Shown here piece after piece: positions 36,431 to 48,674 of a stretch of DNA of 64,000 nt. The notes beneath the pieces are model-generated. The model worked only from the letters and a program-made list of their open reading frames with translations, made no database searches and had not been told where the DNA came from. Made by a program: the position numbers and the translations under genes. The stretch's first letter is position 1. Every line of letters begins with the position of its first letter. The stretch comes from Callipepla californica brunnescens (Eukaryota > Chordata > Aves > Galliformes > Odontophoridae), in NCBI GenBank assembly GCA_023055505.1, contig JALIRH010000023.1, positions 3,912,423 to 3,976,422 on the forward strand. Reading direction: 5' to 3'.

Positions 36431-39400
36431 ATATTTTCTATTTCAAAGTTCTTACAACTGTAAGAACTCCTGTAGTCTAATATTCACCTAAAATAGCAAA
36501 GCAGAAACTGGACAAGTCTTTAGAACTAAGGAAAGTATCAGATCATGAAGTTCCTTTTACCATATTTTAAATAAGTATTAATCCATAGTGCAAACATCTC
36601 AAAGAAGATGATCTTCAGAAAATAAATACTGCACAAGCAGAAAAAATGTCATACATATTTTGGATAAAAAGCAATAATTATACCGCAGAACTCAATCTTT
36701 TTCTCCTTACAATTTTTACCCTCAACTTTTAACGTTTGGTCAAAAGTGTTAAGGCTTAAAATCTTTTGCATGTTCATTGCTTTTAGCTGTCATCAACTTC
36801 AACAAAATTTAATATCTGTAAATGTTTTCAAATTTAGATTACAGATAATACTGATCTGTTGAAACAGTTAAGCCGTGATAGTCTGACACACAGTGCAACA
36901 TATCCACTCATTTGCTCACAACAAGGATCCATCTCCTCCAGTGCAGCACTTATAAACTAGGAGAAGTTTAGCTGTTCAGTTAGTTTATCCTTTCAGCTAA
37001 ATATTAATATCCAGCAACACAACTGAAGGTCTGAGAGAAAAAAATCAGTCAATTACAGATTTATCCTTTTAAAAGAGAAAAGGCAAAAAGTGAAAATCTC
37101 AGTTTTTGACTTAACATAAAATTCAAAGCATTCCTCCCAAAATCAAAAATTCAAATATAAACACTTCGGACAGCTTAAACACAGAACGTGGTTATGAAGA
37201 ACTCTGAAACTGCAATGTTTTAAGAAATAATATCTTGGTATCTACAAAGATACACAGGAAAAAAAAACAACAGTAACAACCCACAACACTGTACTTTAAA
37301 GGATACGTACTCTTAGAAGCTCTGAGCCTTTTTCACTGCAAAAAATAATGAATAAATCCTAGAGCTTACACAAATAACTCTACCAAAGAACCCCAAATAA
37401 GGATTAACTTGCATTGCTTTGCAACAATGTTAAAAAAAATTGTCTAGAAGACCATATCAAAGTAGTGTTTTTTTAAGCTATTTGTTAAATTGGCTTAACA
37501 AAGGAGAGGGAAAAGCAGCAGAATTCTAAGGACACATAGAAATTAAAGTGCGATCTGAAGATCTTGACAGACCATACATGAATAACAGTGGGGAAGAAAA
37601 TAATTAGACAACTACAGTTAGGAATCTCAGAGAAACTTGTAGGATAAAACATTATGTCAAGAATTCTAATAACTGACTCTTCAGTTCAGGAAGTGCAAAA
37701 GCAAATCCGATCAAATTTCTGGTCATGGATGAAAACAAGAAAACCAACACAGGCAGTGTGTAAGAGTAGTGCAGTGTGATGAAACAGTACTTTGTTATTG
37801 AAGAACGAAGAGATTATAGCATAAGATCACAGCAGGGTCAGAAAATCCTTTACTTGGTTGACAATTTATATTAACAATAGCAAACTTCTAAAAAAAAAAA
37901 TTTAGCAAGGAACCACACAATATCATAAGGAAATACACAAATGGTCTGGATGATCGTGGAAAGTAATTTCGTGGAGGAAGTGGGAACACAGAAAAGCTTT
38001 ATATCTGAATAGACAGAATTAGATACAAACCAGGATTAAAATCAGAGATGTAAAGGTACCAAAGATCTAAAACTACTACAGACATTAAGGAAGACAGGCA
38101 TAGCTCAGCAAGAGACATCGAAATAAGAGTTGAAGGACACAAAAAAAAAACTTGTCCTCAGAGAATTAAAATAATTAGTGATGACAGAGAAAGAAATTTG
38201 GTAACAGTTAACCTAAAGAAGAAAAACTAACACTCTGGCAGATTGCAATTGAAGATAGTGGAGGCAATTGAAGCAGGAAGCAAACTCTAGTTAGGTAAGA
38301 CAAAGTTCATGCTGAAACAGTTACTCCCAGCTGGTGGTATGCAGGTGGTGACTTAACAGTAACAAAAAAATACAACAGTAGAGAGTAAGTGCCCCTAGGA
38401 AGGAACCCTCTAGTACAATAGCATGGGATTTGTTTACTGATAGTGACAACTTCATGTTTTGCAGACGCTGATACAAGCCATAGAGATGGGAGGCCATGGC
38501 TGGGCAAGGCAGGACTGTGCAGAGCTGGAGCTCAGCCTTGCTGTGGCTTCTCTGGGGCAGGGGCTGATGGCTCCATGGTGACACTGGGACCTGGGCAGGT
38601 AGTGCTGTCTAAGTCCTCGCAGTCTGCAGACAGACAACACTTTTCATTCTGCAAGCTTTTCAAAAGCTTCACTGCACAGACACAGAGGTATGTAGGGAAG
38701 AAGCACACATGTGCATTGCATCCCTTAAGAGTTTGCCAAGAACAAAGACACTGCAGTTGCTTCAGACCAAGCTCAAAACAGTTTCACCTCTCAGCTTGCT
38801 TCATCTTGGTAACTACATATTTTCAGGAACTGCTCACTGCAATGTAAAGAATGAGGTTTTCTGTAACTTGCCTGATTGTATGCATTGTTGGTAGCTACAT
38901 CCTACCTAGGCCAGACCTTGCAGTCATCTTCCACTTCTCAAGCTACGTGTACATCATTCTTCTGACAGATTAACATTCTTACATCTTGTAATTTATATTT
39001 TATAATCCACTGTGCAACCAGTTGCATGCAGTTGGAGGACAGGAGGCACACCATCTCTACTCTCATCACACCTCACACTGTAACATATGAGTATGGAACA
39101 AGCTATGCTCCTTGGTCACCTTAGAAGGTTCCTTTGGATATTTCAGCTCCATTTTGGTTTGCTCTGTGGCTCAGATGCACTGAGTAGTTTCGATTTAAAT
39201 TAACATCTGCCTTTATAAAGCTGTTCTGATTTACTTCCCATGAAAAGCCAGGAAGCTTGTCACTTAAAATTTCACTGGGGTATCACAGCACTTATTTCAG
39301 ACAGGCTTTAAATGGAGAGAAGAGGGAGAGTTTTAGGGCTTTTTAAAAATTATTTTTGTTGTGGAATAAAGCATCAATCACCTTTTAATACAGACCGTAA

Positions 39401-40016
39401 ATCTTCAGAATAAAACTCTGAGTCAGAAAAATGTTTCTTCCTGGCTCACTTAAGAATCTTCCTCCTTTGTAAATGTCAGTAATAACATATAAAAGTCCAT
39501 CTATTAGACACTGAATAGCCTTTCAAATAATTTTCTAGGACTGTGTCTATCTTTTCTTCTACATACTTCACAGCGATTCCAGTAACAGAGGTAAGCCCTG
39601 AACGTTTTTCTGTCTCTCACTTTGTTTCTCAATAAAATAAACCTCTCATGAGGTAGTTTTCCTATTTGAAGAAAACTTTTCTTATTAACTCCGGAGAGAA
39701 ACATTTTCACAGGGCAATATGTCACTGTGCCTAGAAAAGAATGTATTTTTTTTATTATTTCCTTATATTATTCTACTTGAAATGTTTTTTATACCCATCT
39801 GTGAGATGACTAACACTTCCACATAGGTCATCTTCCAGCAACATTTTTTTTAAAGCAATATAATCCTTAATATTAAAGAATCCTAAACTTGGTCCTACAA
39901 CTGCTTCCACAGATTGACGAATGGAGGGAGTACCAGTGGGATCTCTGCATTCTCCTTCACTCAGGTGAATTTTCACGCACCTTTTAAATTAAAGCAAATA
40001 ATTCAAAAAACAGACA

Positions 40017-40171
40017 TCCAGTCCCTGGAGGTGTGTAGGCCAAGTTGGATGGGGCCCTGGGCAACGTAACCCAGTAGCTGATCAAGCAGTTTGCAACTCT
40101 CCCTATGGCAGGAGGTTGGAATTTGATGATCCTTGAAGTCCCCTGCAACACAGGCTGTTCTATGATTCTAC
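40017..40171 (+). repeat. CR1 LINE 3' end, plus orientation
   Basis: CR1 3'UTR of about 155 bp (GTTGGATGGGGCCCTGGGCA, then GGTTGGAATTTGATGATCC) with the tail TGTTCTATGATTCTA. Clearly a 5'-truncated insertion. Confidence 0.9.
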
Positions 40172-40712
40172 CACAGGACAGACAAAAGAAAACGGTGATA
40201 TTTTCACTTCATAGTGGTATTTTGAGACAAAGTAACTAGTTTTATTTAAGAAATCTTACTTCAATAATAAAGAAAATGTTATACAATCAGAGTGAATCCT
40301 TGAGAAAAACGTGTTACTTCCAGCTATCTCTCTATTTCATCCAATCAGCATTTCCTCATGGTTTGCTTGATATTTTTACTCTTTCATCATTGAACACGAA
40401 ACAAAGTTATAACAGCTTATAGACAGTGGAATTTTTACTATGTATTACCTACTTGTTTAACCTGAAGTCCCCACATTGTCTGCTTTAAGTAATGCTAGGT
40501 ACATCCAAATACCATTAGTAACTATCAGAACAAGTTTGTCTTAAAAAGTTCTTACCAAACCCAAGAAAACTGATGCAAGTTTTGAAGCACTGCTTCCCAT
40601 ACTGAGCCATGCTTCACTATCATACAACCAGAAGTCAAGACACTTTAAAAATAACTTATACTGATCTACATAGGCCTTTCACATGCAAACTGCTGCAACT
40701 AAGATTTGTGGG

Positions 40713-41212
40713 TAACTCTGAAAGTAATGCCTCTTATGTATATCCTTGGAAAATACAACAGCTGTAAGGAGTACAATTACACTTTTCTACAAAGCAAATT
40801 TTCAGCTTCATAACACTATTTTTCAACATAGTCTCCACCCTTAGCTTTGCATTTTTGGCAGCACTGACAAAGAGCTTGTATGCAGCAGAGTTGAACCACT
40901 GTCACCATGGCTGAAACACACAATACACTGCCTCCCTGTGTTCACATTCACTGTATGATCTCCATACATGTTTAGAAACCACTGATGAATGTCAGAGAGT
41001 GCATTTTTTTCTGCATGGAGGAATTCAGTGACACACCTCTGCTTCATATGCACTTCCATGCCAGATGTAACTTTGTCAGACTGCCCGTCTGCTGCCATCT
41101 GTCACAGAGCAACAAAACATTAACAAATACTGGTGGGAAGGTTTAACCACTACTGCCTTAACACCAACACCTGCCAGCATAATAAAATAATGCATTACTT
41201 CCAGAGCAACCC
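40713..41212 (-). mobile_element. Galluhop-like mariner, internally deleted copy (minus orientation)
   Basis: About 500 bp with terminal inverted repeats (AACTCTGAAAGTAATGCCTC at the left end; the right end reads TTGCTCTGGAAGTAATGCAT on the minus strand). The minus-strand frame 40841-41098 preserves an N-terminal transposase segment (KQRCVTEFLHAEKNALSDIH, then NMYGDHTVNVNT). The frame passes directly from the FSHGDSGS region to the C-terminal end and 3' terminal repeat, so the catalytic DDD/E part is absent. Confidence 0.8.
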
Positions 41213-41984
41213 TCATAGTATCATCCTGATTGTTAGTTCTATCTTAGAAATCGAAGTCTGATACTGGTCAATCTTAACATTACAAATAAAGAGATTCAAG
41301 CACAGTGATCTCAACTGGCACGGTTTCCAGTAGACTAATGTTATAAAGATATGACTTCTATCTTATCTTGGTCTAAGGTCTTTTTCTTCCCTTTAAGTCT
41401 TGCAAGAAGCCTACAGGAATTCAACAAAGAAAATCACCCACTTCCTCCTACACTCAACTTAGAATTTCTGAGACATGGATAAGAAGTTTTTCCCAAACAT
41501 TATCTAAAAAATTAATGAACGCAAGTAACAAATAGTTTTCTGATGGGAAAAACCTATTTGTATATGCGTCAAGATTTCAAATTTACAGAATACTGAAGGC
41601 CTAAATTTCTGAGTTAAACAGTTAGTTCAATAAATTTATTTACTTTATGCATATCAGCATTTAAACTAAACAAAGTACAAAAATAAAAAAAATTGAAACA
41701 CAATCTTATGAACTGCTGTAAGATGTTTGAATAAGCACCACTAATAAATACTCTCCGATCCATAAATTCTGGTTTGTGAGGACTGAAGAGCACATCCTGG
41801 TTCTGCACATTCACTGTGAGTGGAAATGACATGTTCAAGCTGGTCTCAAATTCCACCAGAAGTCCACAGAGTTTCCTTCACATACAAGAAATAACCCTAG
41901 CATCTGCAAGCACTGCTGTAGTTCCACATTAGCTACAACAGAGTATTAACCCCCACTACCAAAGCAAGATGTAGGACAAAAAGA

Positions 41985-42415
41985 GCAGAGTCCTGCCAAA
42001 AAGGACATGGGCGTACTGGATGGTAAGCCGGACATGAGCCAGCCATGTGCCCTTGCAGCCCAGAAAGCCAACTGTATCCTGGGCTGCATCAAAAGAAGTG
42101 TGGCCAGCAGGAGGTGACATTTACTCTGTACTGGTGAGGCCTCAGCTGGAGTACTACATCCGGATGATGCAGGAGAGTACAGGAGAGACACAGACCTGCT
42201 GGAGCACATTCAGAGGAGGGCCATAGAAATTATCCAATACAATACCTCCCCTAAGAGAACAGGCTAAGAAAACTGGGGCCATGAGGCCTGGAGAAGGGTC
42301 CAGGGAGACCTGAGAGCTATATTTCAGTATCTAAAGGGGGAGGCTATAAAAAAGAAGATGACAGACTATTTAGCAGGATCTGTTGTGACGCAAGGGGAAA
42401 CCCTAAAGGCAACAC
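41985..42415 (+). repeat. CR1 LINE internal fragment, plus orientation
   Basis: Starts in the [24 protein letters not shown] segment, passes through the CTGGAGTACTACATCCGG phrase and the GAGAAGGGTCCAGGGAGACC phrase, and stops without a 3' tail. It corresponds to the C-terminal ORF2 and proximal 3'UTR of CR1, truncated at both ends and diverged. Confidence 0.8.
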
Positions 42416-44164
42416 TTGTCACCAGGAAATGCAGTAGTATACTATTATTTTACAGACAGAATTCATTCACCAGACACCTAACAAGAGTATTTCCTGGCTA
42501 CTCAGCACAAAGAGTAGCAGGGCAACAGTTCGAATAAAAGCCTTTTCAACAGCTTTCTTATTGCTGAAAATTCAATATATAATGCAAAAGTCAAATGAAA
42601 TTGGAAGTATAATATCAAAAGGGTCATAGGGATCAGAAAATATTCTTTCTAGAGACCCAATATTCTGTAGTGTGCTAGTACACGTATACTGTTACTTTTT
42701 CCAGTCCCCTCTAAATCACAACACTGTAAGAGAACATAAGCCAACCTAGGGAAATCTCATATGTATTTTATTCTGTAAGACAGTGACAGCAGAAAGTGAA
42801 ACAATGAAATAACATACCCAATCAATGTATTTCTCCTTCACTGTTCATTTCAGATCCACTATGTTAGTTAAAAATGTTACAATAGTTTCCACAATCAGTA
42901 ATTAACTAGCAACAAGAATACAGTAAACATCTGCACAAGATGTATTTCCACTAGAAATATAAGATTAGCTGCGTAAAGATGATATTGTACTAAAAACCAC
43001 TATGAACCTACCACAACAGTACTGGCTCCATTCCAGCTTGTAAAGATTAACTAATAGAGAATCATTTCAAATTTTAACATCAAATATCAAAATCAGCTAT
43101 GAAAACAAACACAAGTCTGACAATTAACGTTTTCCTTTTTTTCTTTTTTGATTAATAAAAGTAGGGAAAAGAACACAGTAGTACCCTGTATATTCTTTAT
43201 TATCTCACTGAAATTTTTTTTCTTAATCCAGTGGTGAGTACTGCCTCATCAAAACAACATCAAGAATAAAAACAATAAAAATCCCTACAAACACATTCTC
43301 AACTCAATTTAATAAGGAAGTGCCATTCCGAACAAAAATAATTCTGTAAATAACATCTTTATTTGGAAACAGCTATAGACCCAATCAACTGAGATTCAAA
43401 TTGTAGTGAGAAATGTCAACAACTGTTCTACAGTTTCCAGCTTGTGCTCTTTACTCACTATTTATGAAGCTTTTTAGAACTTTGTGAGCTCTTCTTTGGA
43501 AAAACTACATCTTTACAACCGGCATAAATTTTGTTTTGATGCATTTTCCTGCAGCAGCTAAGTGAACATGCCACATTCTGTTTATTTACCTTGTTACTCA
43601 CCATCACTGACGTTAGAATACCTCTGTAGGTTTAGAGCTGTACGTACAATCTGTAACTGTCACTATACTGTAAGAAGGTGGCATTTTATTTCCGTATATC
43701 ACACATACAAAAGATTACAGAGGGCTATTTTGCTATATAAAGATAACTCAGTACTTCTCAAGCTTTACTCTGAACGATCCCAGCATACCCTCTTGACTCA
43801 ATTCTGCAAATGAACACACTGTCCATTTCAAGCACATTTTTCCAAAACATTCCAACTCAAATGTTTTAAAACCAGAAGAAAGAATCTGCACAGATCCTCT
43901 GCTGCTTACATATATATCATCAGAGAAGCACTGGATTAGCTCAGCTTGCTGACTTTGCCCCCCCCCATCTTGCTTTTCTCTCACCACCCATAAAATCATA
44001 AACAGAAGGACTGTAAAAGACAAAAACCAATCAAGCAAGTAGCACCAATCAGACTGCCTAACACAAGTATCTTCACAACCAAGCATCACCCATCAAGATA
44101 CATTTGTTATGTCTATTTGCTTGGTCTACAAAACAAAAGCAAATCACATTGCCATTGAAAACGA

Positions 44165-44500
44165 CACTCCCATTTTTAAGAATGGTAGAAAGGAAGACCC
44201 AGGAAACTACAGTCCAACGAGTTTCACCTCTGTGCCTGGGAAAATCATTGAAGAGATCCTTCTGGAAGCTCTGTTAAGGCATGTGCAAGACAGGGAGGTG
44301 ATCCAGGATAGCCAGTATGGCTTCACCAACAGCAAGTTTTACCTAAGCAATCTAGTGGCCTTCTAGGATTAAATGACAGCATCAGTTGGAAAGGGAAGAT
44401 TGACCAATGCCTTCTAATTTGAACATGGTCCCCATACCACACATCCCTATCTCTAAATTGGAAAGATATGGATTTGAAGCCTGGATTATTCAGTGGGGGA
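44165..44500 (+). repeat. CR1 LINE reverse-transcriptase fragment, plus orientation
   Basis: The frame 44160-44366 reads [37 protein letters not shown] and [19 protein letters not shown], the N-terminal part of CR1 reverse transcriptase (fingers). After a frameshift, SKLERYGFEAWIIQW-like residues follow near 44450-44497. It carries neither a 5' nor a 3' end. A decayed orphan of one CR1 domain. Confidence 0.8.
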
Positions 44501-45191
44501 AAAAAAAAAAATTGGTCAGATGATTTGGATGATCATAGCCAGAGTGTTGTGTGGAATTATACTTATGCACCATCACATAATTAATTTTATTTAAAGAAAA
44601 AGAATCTTAGGCAAGTGAGACCAATTATTAACAAGATATTTCAGAACACTATATAGCATAGTCCTTCATTGTTCTAATCATCAACACAATTCACTGAAAG
44701 TCAAAATTCATGCAGTTTCACTTAAAAAAAAATGTATCACTTAAAAAAAAATTCTTCTTTTCCTTAATGTTGAAAACTTCTAGACCTATTCTATTGTCAT
44801 CAGAATTGATGTTGATGCTATTCAGCAGCCATAATAGGTAATAAGGCAAGGAGGCCACAGGTATGATGTACTTGAGGTGTTGGAGCCTGTTTTTCACTAA
44901 CACTGTTCATAAGGGCCATTTTACATTCTAATGCATCCACTAAAGGAACAACTGAAGAGCTTAATGAGTTTTCTTTCTTTTTTCATGAATGACTACCACT
45001 TTTTTCATTTTTATAATTTTCAGAGTATCAGCAAGCTATCTTGATGACAACTAGCTTTTCTTAAGATTCTGTATGAACTTTCACATTTTCATTAAGTTGC
45101 TCAAATTAAAAGCATTACCATGTTTCACTCTAAAGATACAGTACATTTGAAAAAATGCAACAGTAAATAGATTAACTGAAGTCAGTCATAC

Positions 45192-45291
45192 CTTTAGCCA
45201 CAGCTTCTTTATACTTTTCTTTGGCAGAATTTACTTCCTTTATTAGTTGTCTATAACTAGATTTTAGTTTCTCAAGTTCTGTCTTCGTGAC
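45192..45291 (-). CDS. FER: FER coding exon C: F-BAR helix, residues 128-160 plus first base of 161
   Basis: This exon is exactly 100 nt and encodes a highly charged helix ([20 protein letters not shown], then [13 protein letters not shown]), part of the F-BAR coiled coil that forms the curved dimer. It starts in phase 0 after a TTCTTAAAG acceptor and ends in phase 1 with a GTATGA donor. The leftover G is completed by GA at the start of exon D to give Gly161. At 33 full codons it is too short to appear as an obvious reading frame by itself. It is identified by its match to the FER family segment between exons B and D and by the matching phases on both sides. Confidence 0.95.
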
Positions 45292-48200
45292 CTTTAAGAA
45301 AACAGAAACATGAAGAGTATTAAGGTATTAAAGATGTCATAGCATTGCTAAAAGAGAATTAATAAGATCTGCTCCAAAAATAAGGATGTTGCCACCTTCC
45401 ATTGGCTTGTGATAATCCTATCAGACTACTACACAGTATAACAAAATCAAAGTTCAGTGAAAGTACAGAATGAAATAAGAGGCCTGAAAGTGATTTCCCC
45501 ACTGGTATCATTGCAGTACTGTGTAAGGAGAAATATTAACTTATAAGCACTATTCCACTTCAGTCAAAATGAAAAGAAAGCACCAAAAAGGACAACCATT
45601 GAATCATACAAGATAAAACTATTCTACGCACAAGAAGGAATTATTTTAATGCCTCAAATACACAGACTGTAGAACTTCTGGATATAAAATTTTATGCAAA
45701 CAGATTAGAAATAACAACTGTGCATGAACAAATCTACCTGTCATGAAACTGAAATTCACAAAAAATTTAGAAAAGTACTATGGAATGAAGCATTGACAAG
45801 AGTTTCTTCTGGCAGACACAGTTACACTGATACCATTTTGCATCACATTTAAGCTGACTCTTCTGTCCCACATTTTCATTTACAGTGTGAAAATTAGTTC
45901 ACCACTCAGTAACATTCATAATTCATGAACTTGTATTTCATTACAAACCAGCCACTACAATACCTAAAAGGTAACATAAATAGTAAAGAAATGTAAAAAC
46001 TTTGACAAAGCAGTATACTCTCACAATGGGCTATCATGGCAGAGGAACTTCATCTAATGAAAGGAGCTGTCACACTGCATAAGGAAGGAAGACTGTTCTA
46101 CAGAAAAACTGAAGAAAACTGGCATTCACAGTCCTCCATTTCTTTGTAAGGTAAGGCCCAGATACCATTATTCTCACACTCCAGAGTAACATTTGAAGAC
46201 TTAGGGAAATTCCCTTGAGCAAACAAGATGCTACATACAGTTGTGACTTCTGGGCCATCCGTGCAAAGGCTCAATTTAAAGGTAAGAACTTTTGTGAACT
46301 ATTAGGACCATATTCTCATCTCATATTTATTCATACAGTAAAATCACCCACAACTACTCTTACTACCAACTAGAAGAGATGGTACAGAAGAAATCAATTT
46401 TATGTCACATTTGTATTATACAGCTAATTTAAGCAATGGACAAAATGACTCGAGTAGCAAGCAGTGAACACAATTAATGCACACATAATAATGAATATGC
46501 TTTTCTAACAGAAAACAGCAATTAAATTAGGCCATTAATACTAAGAAACCCTTGTAATAACTGTGAAATTAATTTTCCTGAACCTTAAAATGTATTCATC
46601 CACCAACAGAGAAAAACAAAGCACTTCCATCCTCAATTTACTCTTAAGGAACTAAAGTGATTAAGGATTAACCTAATCTCAATTTATATTTACATGATAT
46701 TTGCCCACCTAACTAGTGTTACTACTCTACTTCTTCCCCTTAAAATTCACAAAGAAGGAAAAAATACAAGAGATCCCAATGGGAACTAAAATAAACTTCC
46801 AAGATTTAGTAAAAAACATGTATTTCATTATCCTCAATAATTTCATTTGAAAAGATTCCTCATTGTACAGGTCTCCAGAATAAGAAAGAACCCACAAGAG
46901 GGTAAACAGTTACAATAAAATTACGAACTTACAATTATCAACTTTACAAGACACTGTTCTCTACAAGTTTTGAATAATGCTCTGGGAAGTTATAAGTACT
47001 TTCTTACCACATATACTGAAAGCAGATCTAACACCACAGAACACAGAAAGTATTTGGGATTTCTGGGAACCATACTGCAAGTGTTCCAGTGACACAGAGC
47101 CTTTGAATAATGTCAGCTAACAATGAAAGAATGTACCACATCTAACCAACATATTATCCAAATGCTTCTTGAGAAAACCAGGAAGGCAGAAGGAGGCAGA
47201 GGGGTGAGAAGGGGTACAAAATCAGTGCAAGTTTATTCATTAGGATGGAAAAAACTCGTACAGTTGTACACTTCATGCACCCTATGATTAAAATCAATAT
47301 GGCCTGTAATTAAATATTGGGTGGTGCTTGACCTACTTTGTATTTTGTTGAAAAAGGCTTACCATCTTTCTTTAAAGAAGAACATCTTATCAGGTTGAAC
47401 ATTAAAAAAAAAAGAAATGTTTCATATAGGTGCTTTTAAAAGCATAAATGAATACCTAGCAATCTTGTTTCCACTATCCTTAATTTCATTACTGTTATTT
47501 TCTTTCTTTTTTTTCATTTCTCCAATTCTCTATAAGGTTATCACATTGCTTTTTCTCCACCTTCGATCCTGAGCCTTCCCAGATGCACTAATCTGTAAGT
47601 GCCTGTGAGTGATTATTTGGCTTGGAAATTCTATCAGACAAGACAGCCTCTACCAATCATGTATTAAAAAGGATGTACTTCCCACAGTTAACACCCAGGG
47701 AAGTTGACAAAATCCCAAGAGATTAAGGAAGCAGTCCTATTAAAGTCAAAGATTTAAAAAGATATATGTTTAGTACTAGAGTAAGGTTATTCTCATTACC
47801 TGACCAAGAATCTTTTTCTCACTAGCCTGTGATATCAGTACTATATTACTCACATGTTATATTTTATGTTACTCCAAATCTCCAATTCTCTGCTGAAAGA
47901 AAGAAACAGTGCTTTTCTCATGAGACCTTTTAGACTACCAATCTGTTTCTTCACATTTGCAGCTAATCTTCCTTCGGACCACCAGAAATAAACTGAGATC
48001 TCTGTTAGCTTTAGTGACAAGACAAAGTGCTGTCAATATCAGAGAAACAACTGACACAAGTAATAGAAAGGGTCCTGAAGAACTTCACCTACAGCCTTAA
48101 TATTTGGTTTACAATTGATTTATATTCTAGAATAATAATCAAAATCCCATCCACACCCAGAATAGTCTATACTGCCAGAACCATTCAATTAAAGAAGCTT

Positions 48201-48500
48201 TCAGTAGATGCCTACAGTAAAACAAGAAAAGTTAAAGAGACTGGACAGAGGAGTGTCACACATAATTCTCTTGTAGCAATTCCAACACTATCTGCCCAAA
48301 ACAGTTCACACAGAAGATTTTCTTCTTTGCCTTGTAAGGTAGCAGAGGAGAGAAAACATACAGGAAGTAACTAAAATTTGAACTAGGTGGTCTAGATACC
48401 ACTTTTATAACAGCAAAAAACAAAAATAGAAAATATGAAAAAATTCTCACAAAGTACACAAAATTAGAATAAATCTATAAAAGAAATTCACATAATATAC
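45292..48500 (-). other. FER: FER intron between exons C and B
   Basis: This 3209-bp intron shows no recognisable transposable element. It is AT-rich, with a G/A-rich patch near 47185-47215 and short homopolymer runs. The open frame at 48027-48374 on the plus strand has no recognisable protein features. Confidence 0.85.
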
Positions 48501-48674
48501 CTTGTACATCTCTGCTTCAATTTGTTGATGAACACCCATGTAACTTTTCTTCACTTGCTGCTTATCCTTGATCATCATTGTAAGCCTGTGTAAAGGCCCA
48601 GAATTAAGATCTTCTGCATGTGTCTTCATAATTTTGCTCAGCTGTTCTGTTTGTTGTACTACAAGCAACCAAGA
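48501..48674 (-). CDS. FER: FER coding exon B: F-BAR domain, residues 70-127
   Basis: This 174-nt exon opens in phase 0 with [16 protein letters not shown] and continues through [26 protein letters not shown] and the [10 protein letters not shown] end, all characteristic of the FER F-BAR helical bundle that dimerises and binds phosphoinositide-rich membrane. The acceptor is a T-rich tract ending ACAG at 48675-48677, and the donor is GTATAT. It joins exon A across a 3901-bp intron and exon C across a 3209-bp intron, both without frame change. Small differences from the mammalian protein that I remember (Met/Val and Ile/Tyr exchanges) fit normal orthologue divergence. There is no stop or frameshift, so I read it as functional. 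Confidence 0.97.

Larger units (their letters stand above)
32148..45191 (-). other. FER: FER intron between exons D and C
   Basis: At 13,044 bp this is the largest complete intron in the window. It holds an old CR1, two copies of an unclassified repeat, a GC-rich patch near 38466-38625, two coding-like minus-strand frames at 39504-39980, a CR1 tail, a mariner copy and two further CR1 pieces. The stretches 32148-32889, 33669-36194, 36431-38440, 38900-39500, 40172-40712, 41213-41984, 42416-44164 and 44501-45191 show nothing beyond A/T-rich unique-looking DNA. Confidence 0.85.

Noticed and set aside
40841..41098. A possible domesticated transposase in the mariner frame
   Set aside because: Only the DNA-binding part is left, the copy has both terminal repeats and shares its deletion with other copies, so it is an ordinary decayed element.
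43748..44089. Minus-strand open frame of 113 codons with a hydrophobic stretch near its start
   Set aside because: No recognised family and no convincing splice sites. Several frames of this length are expected by chance over 64 kb.
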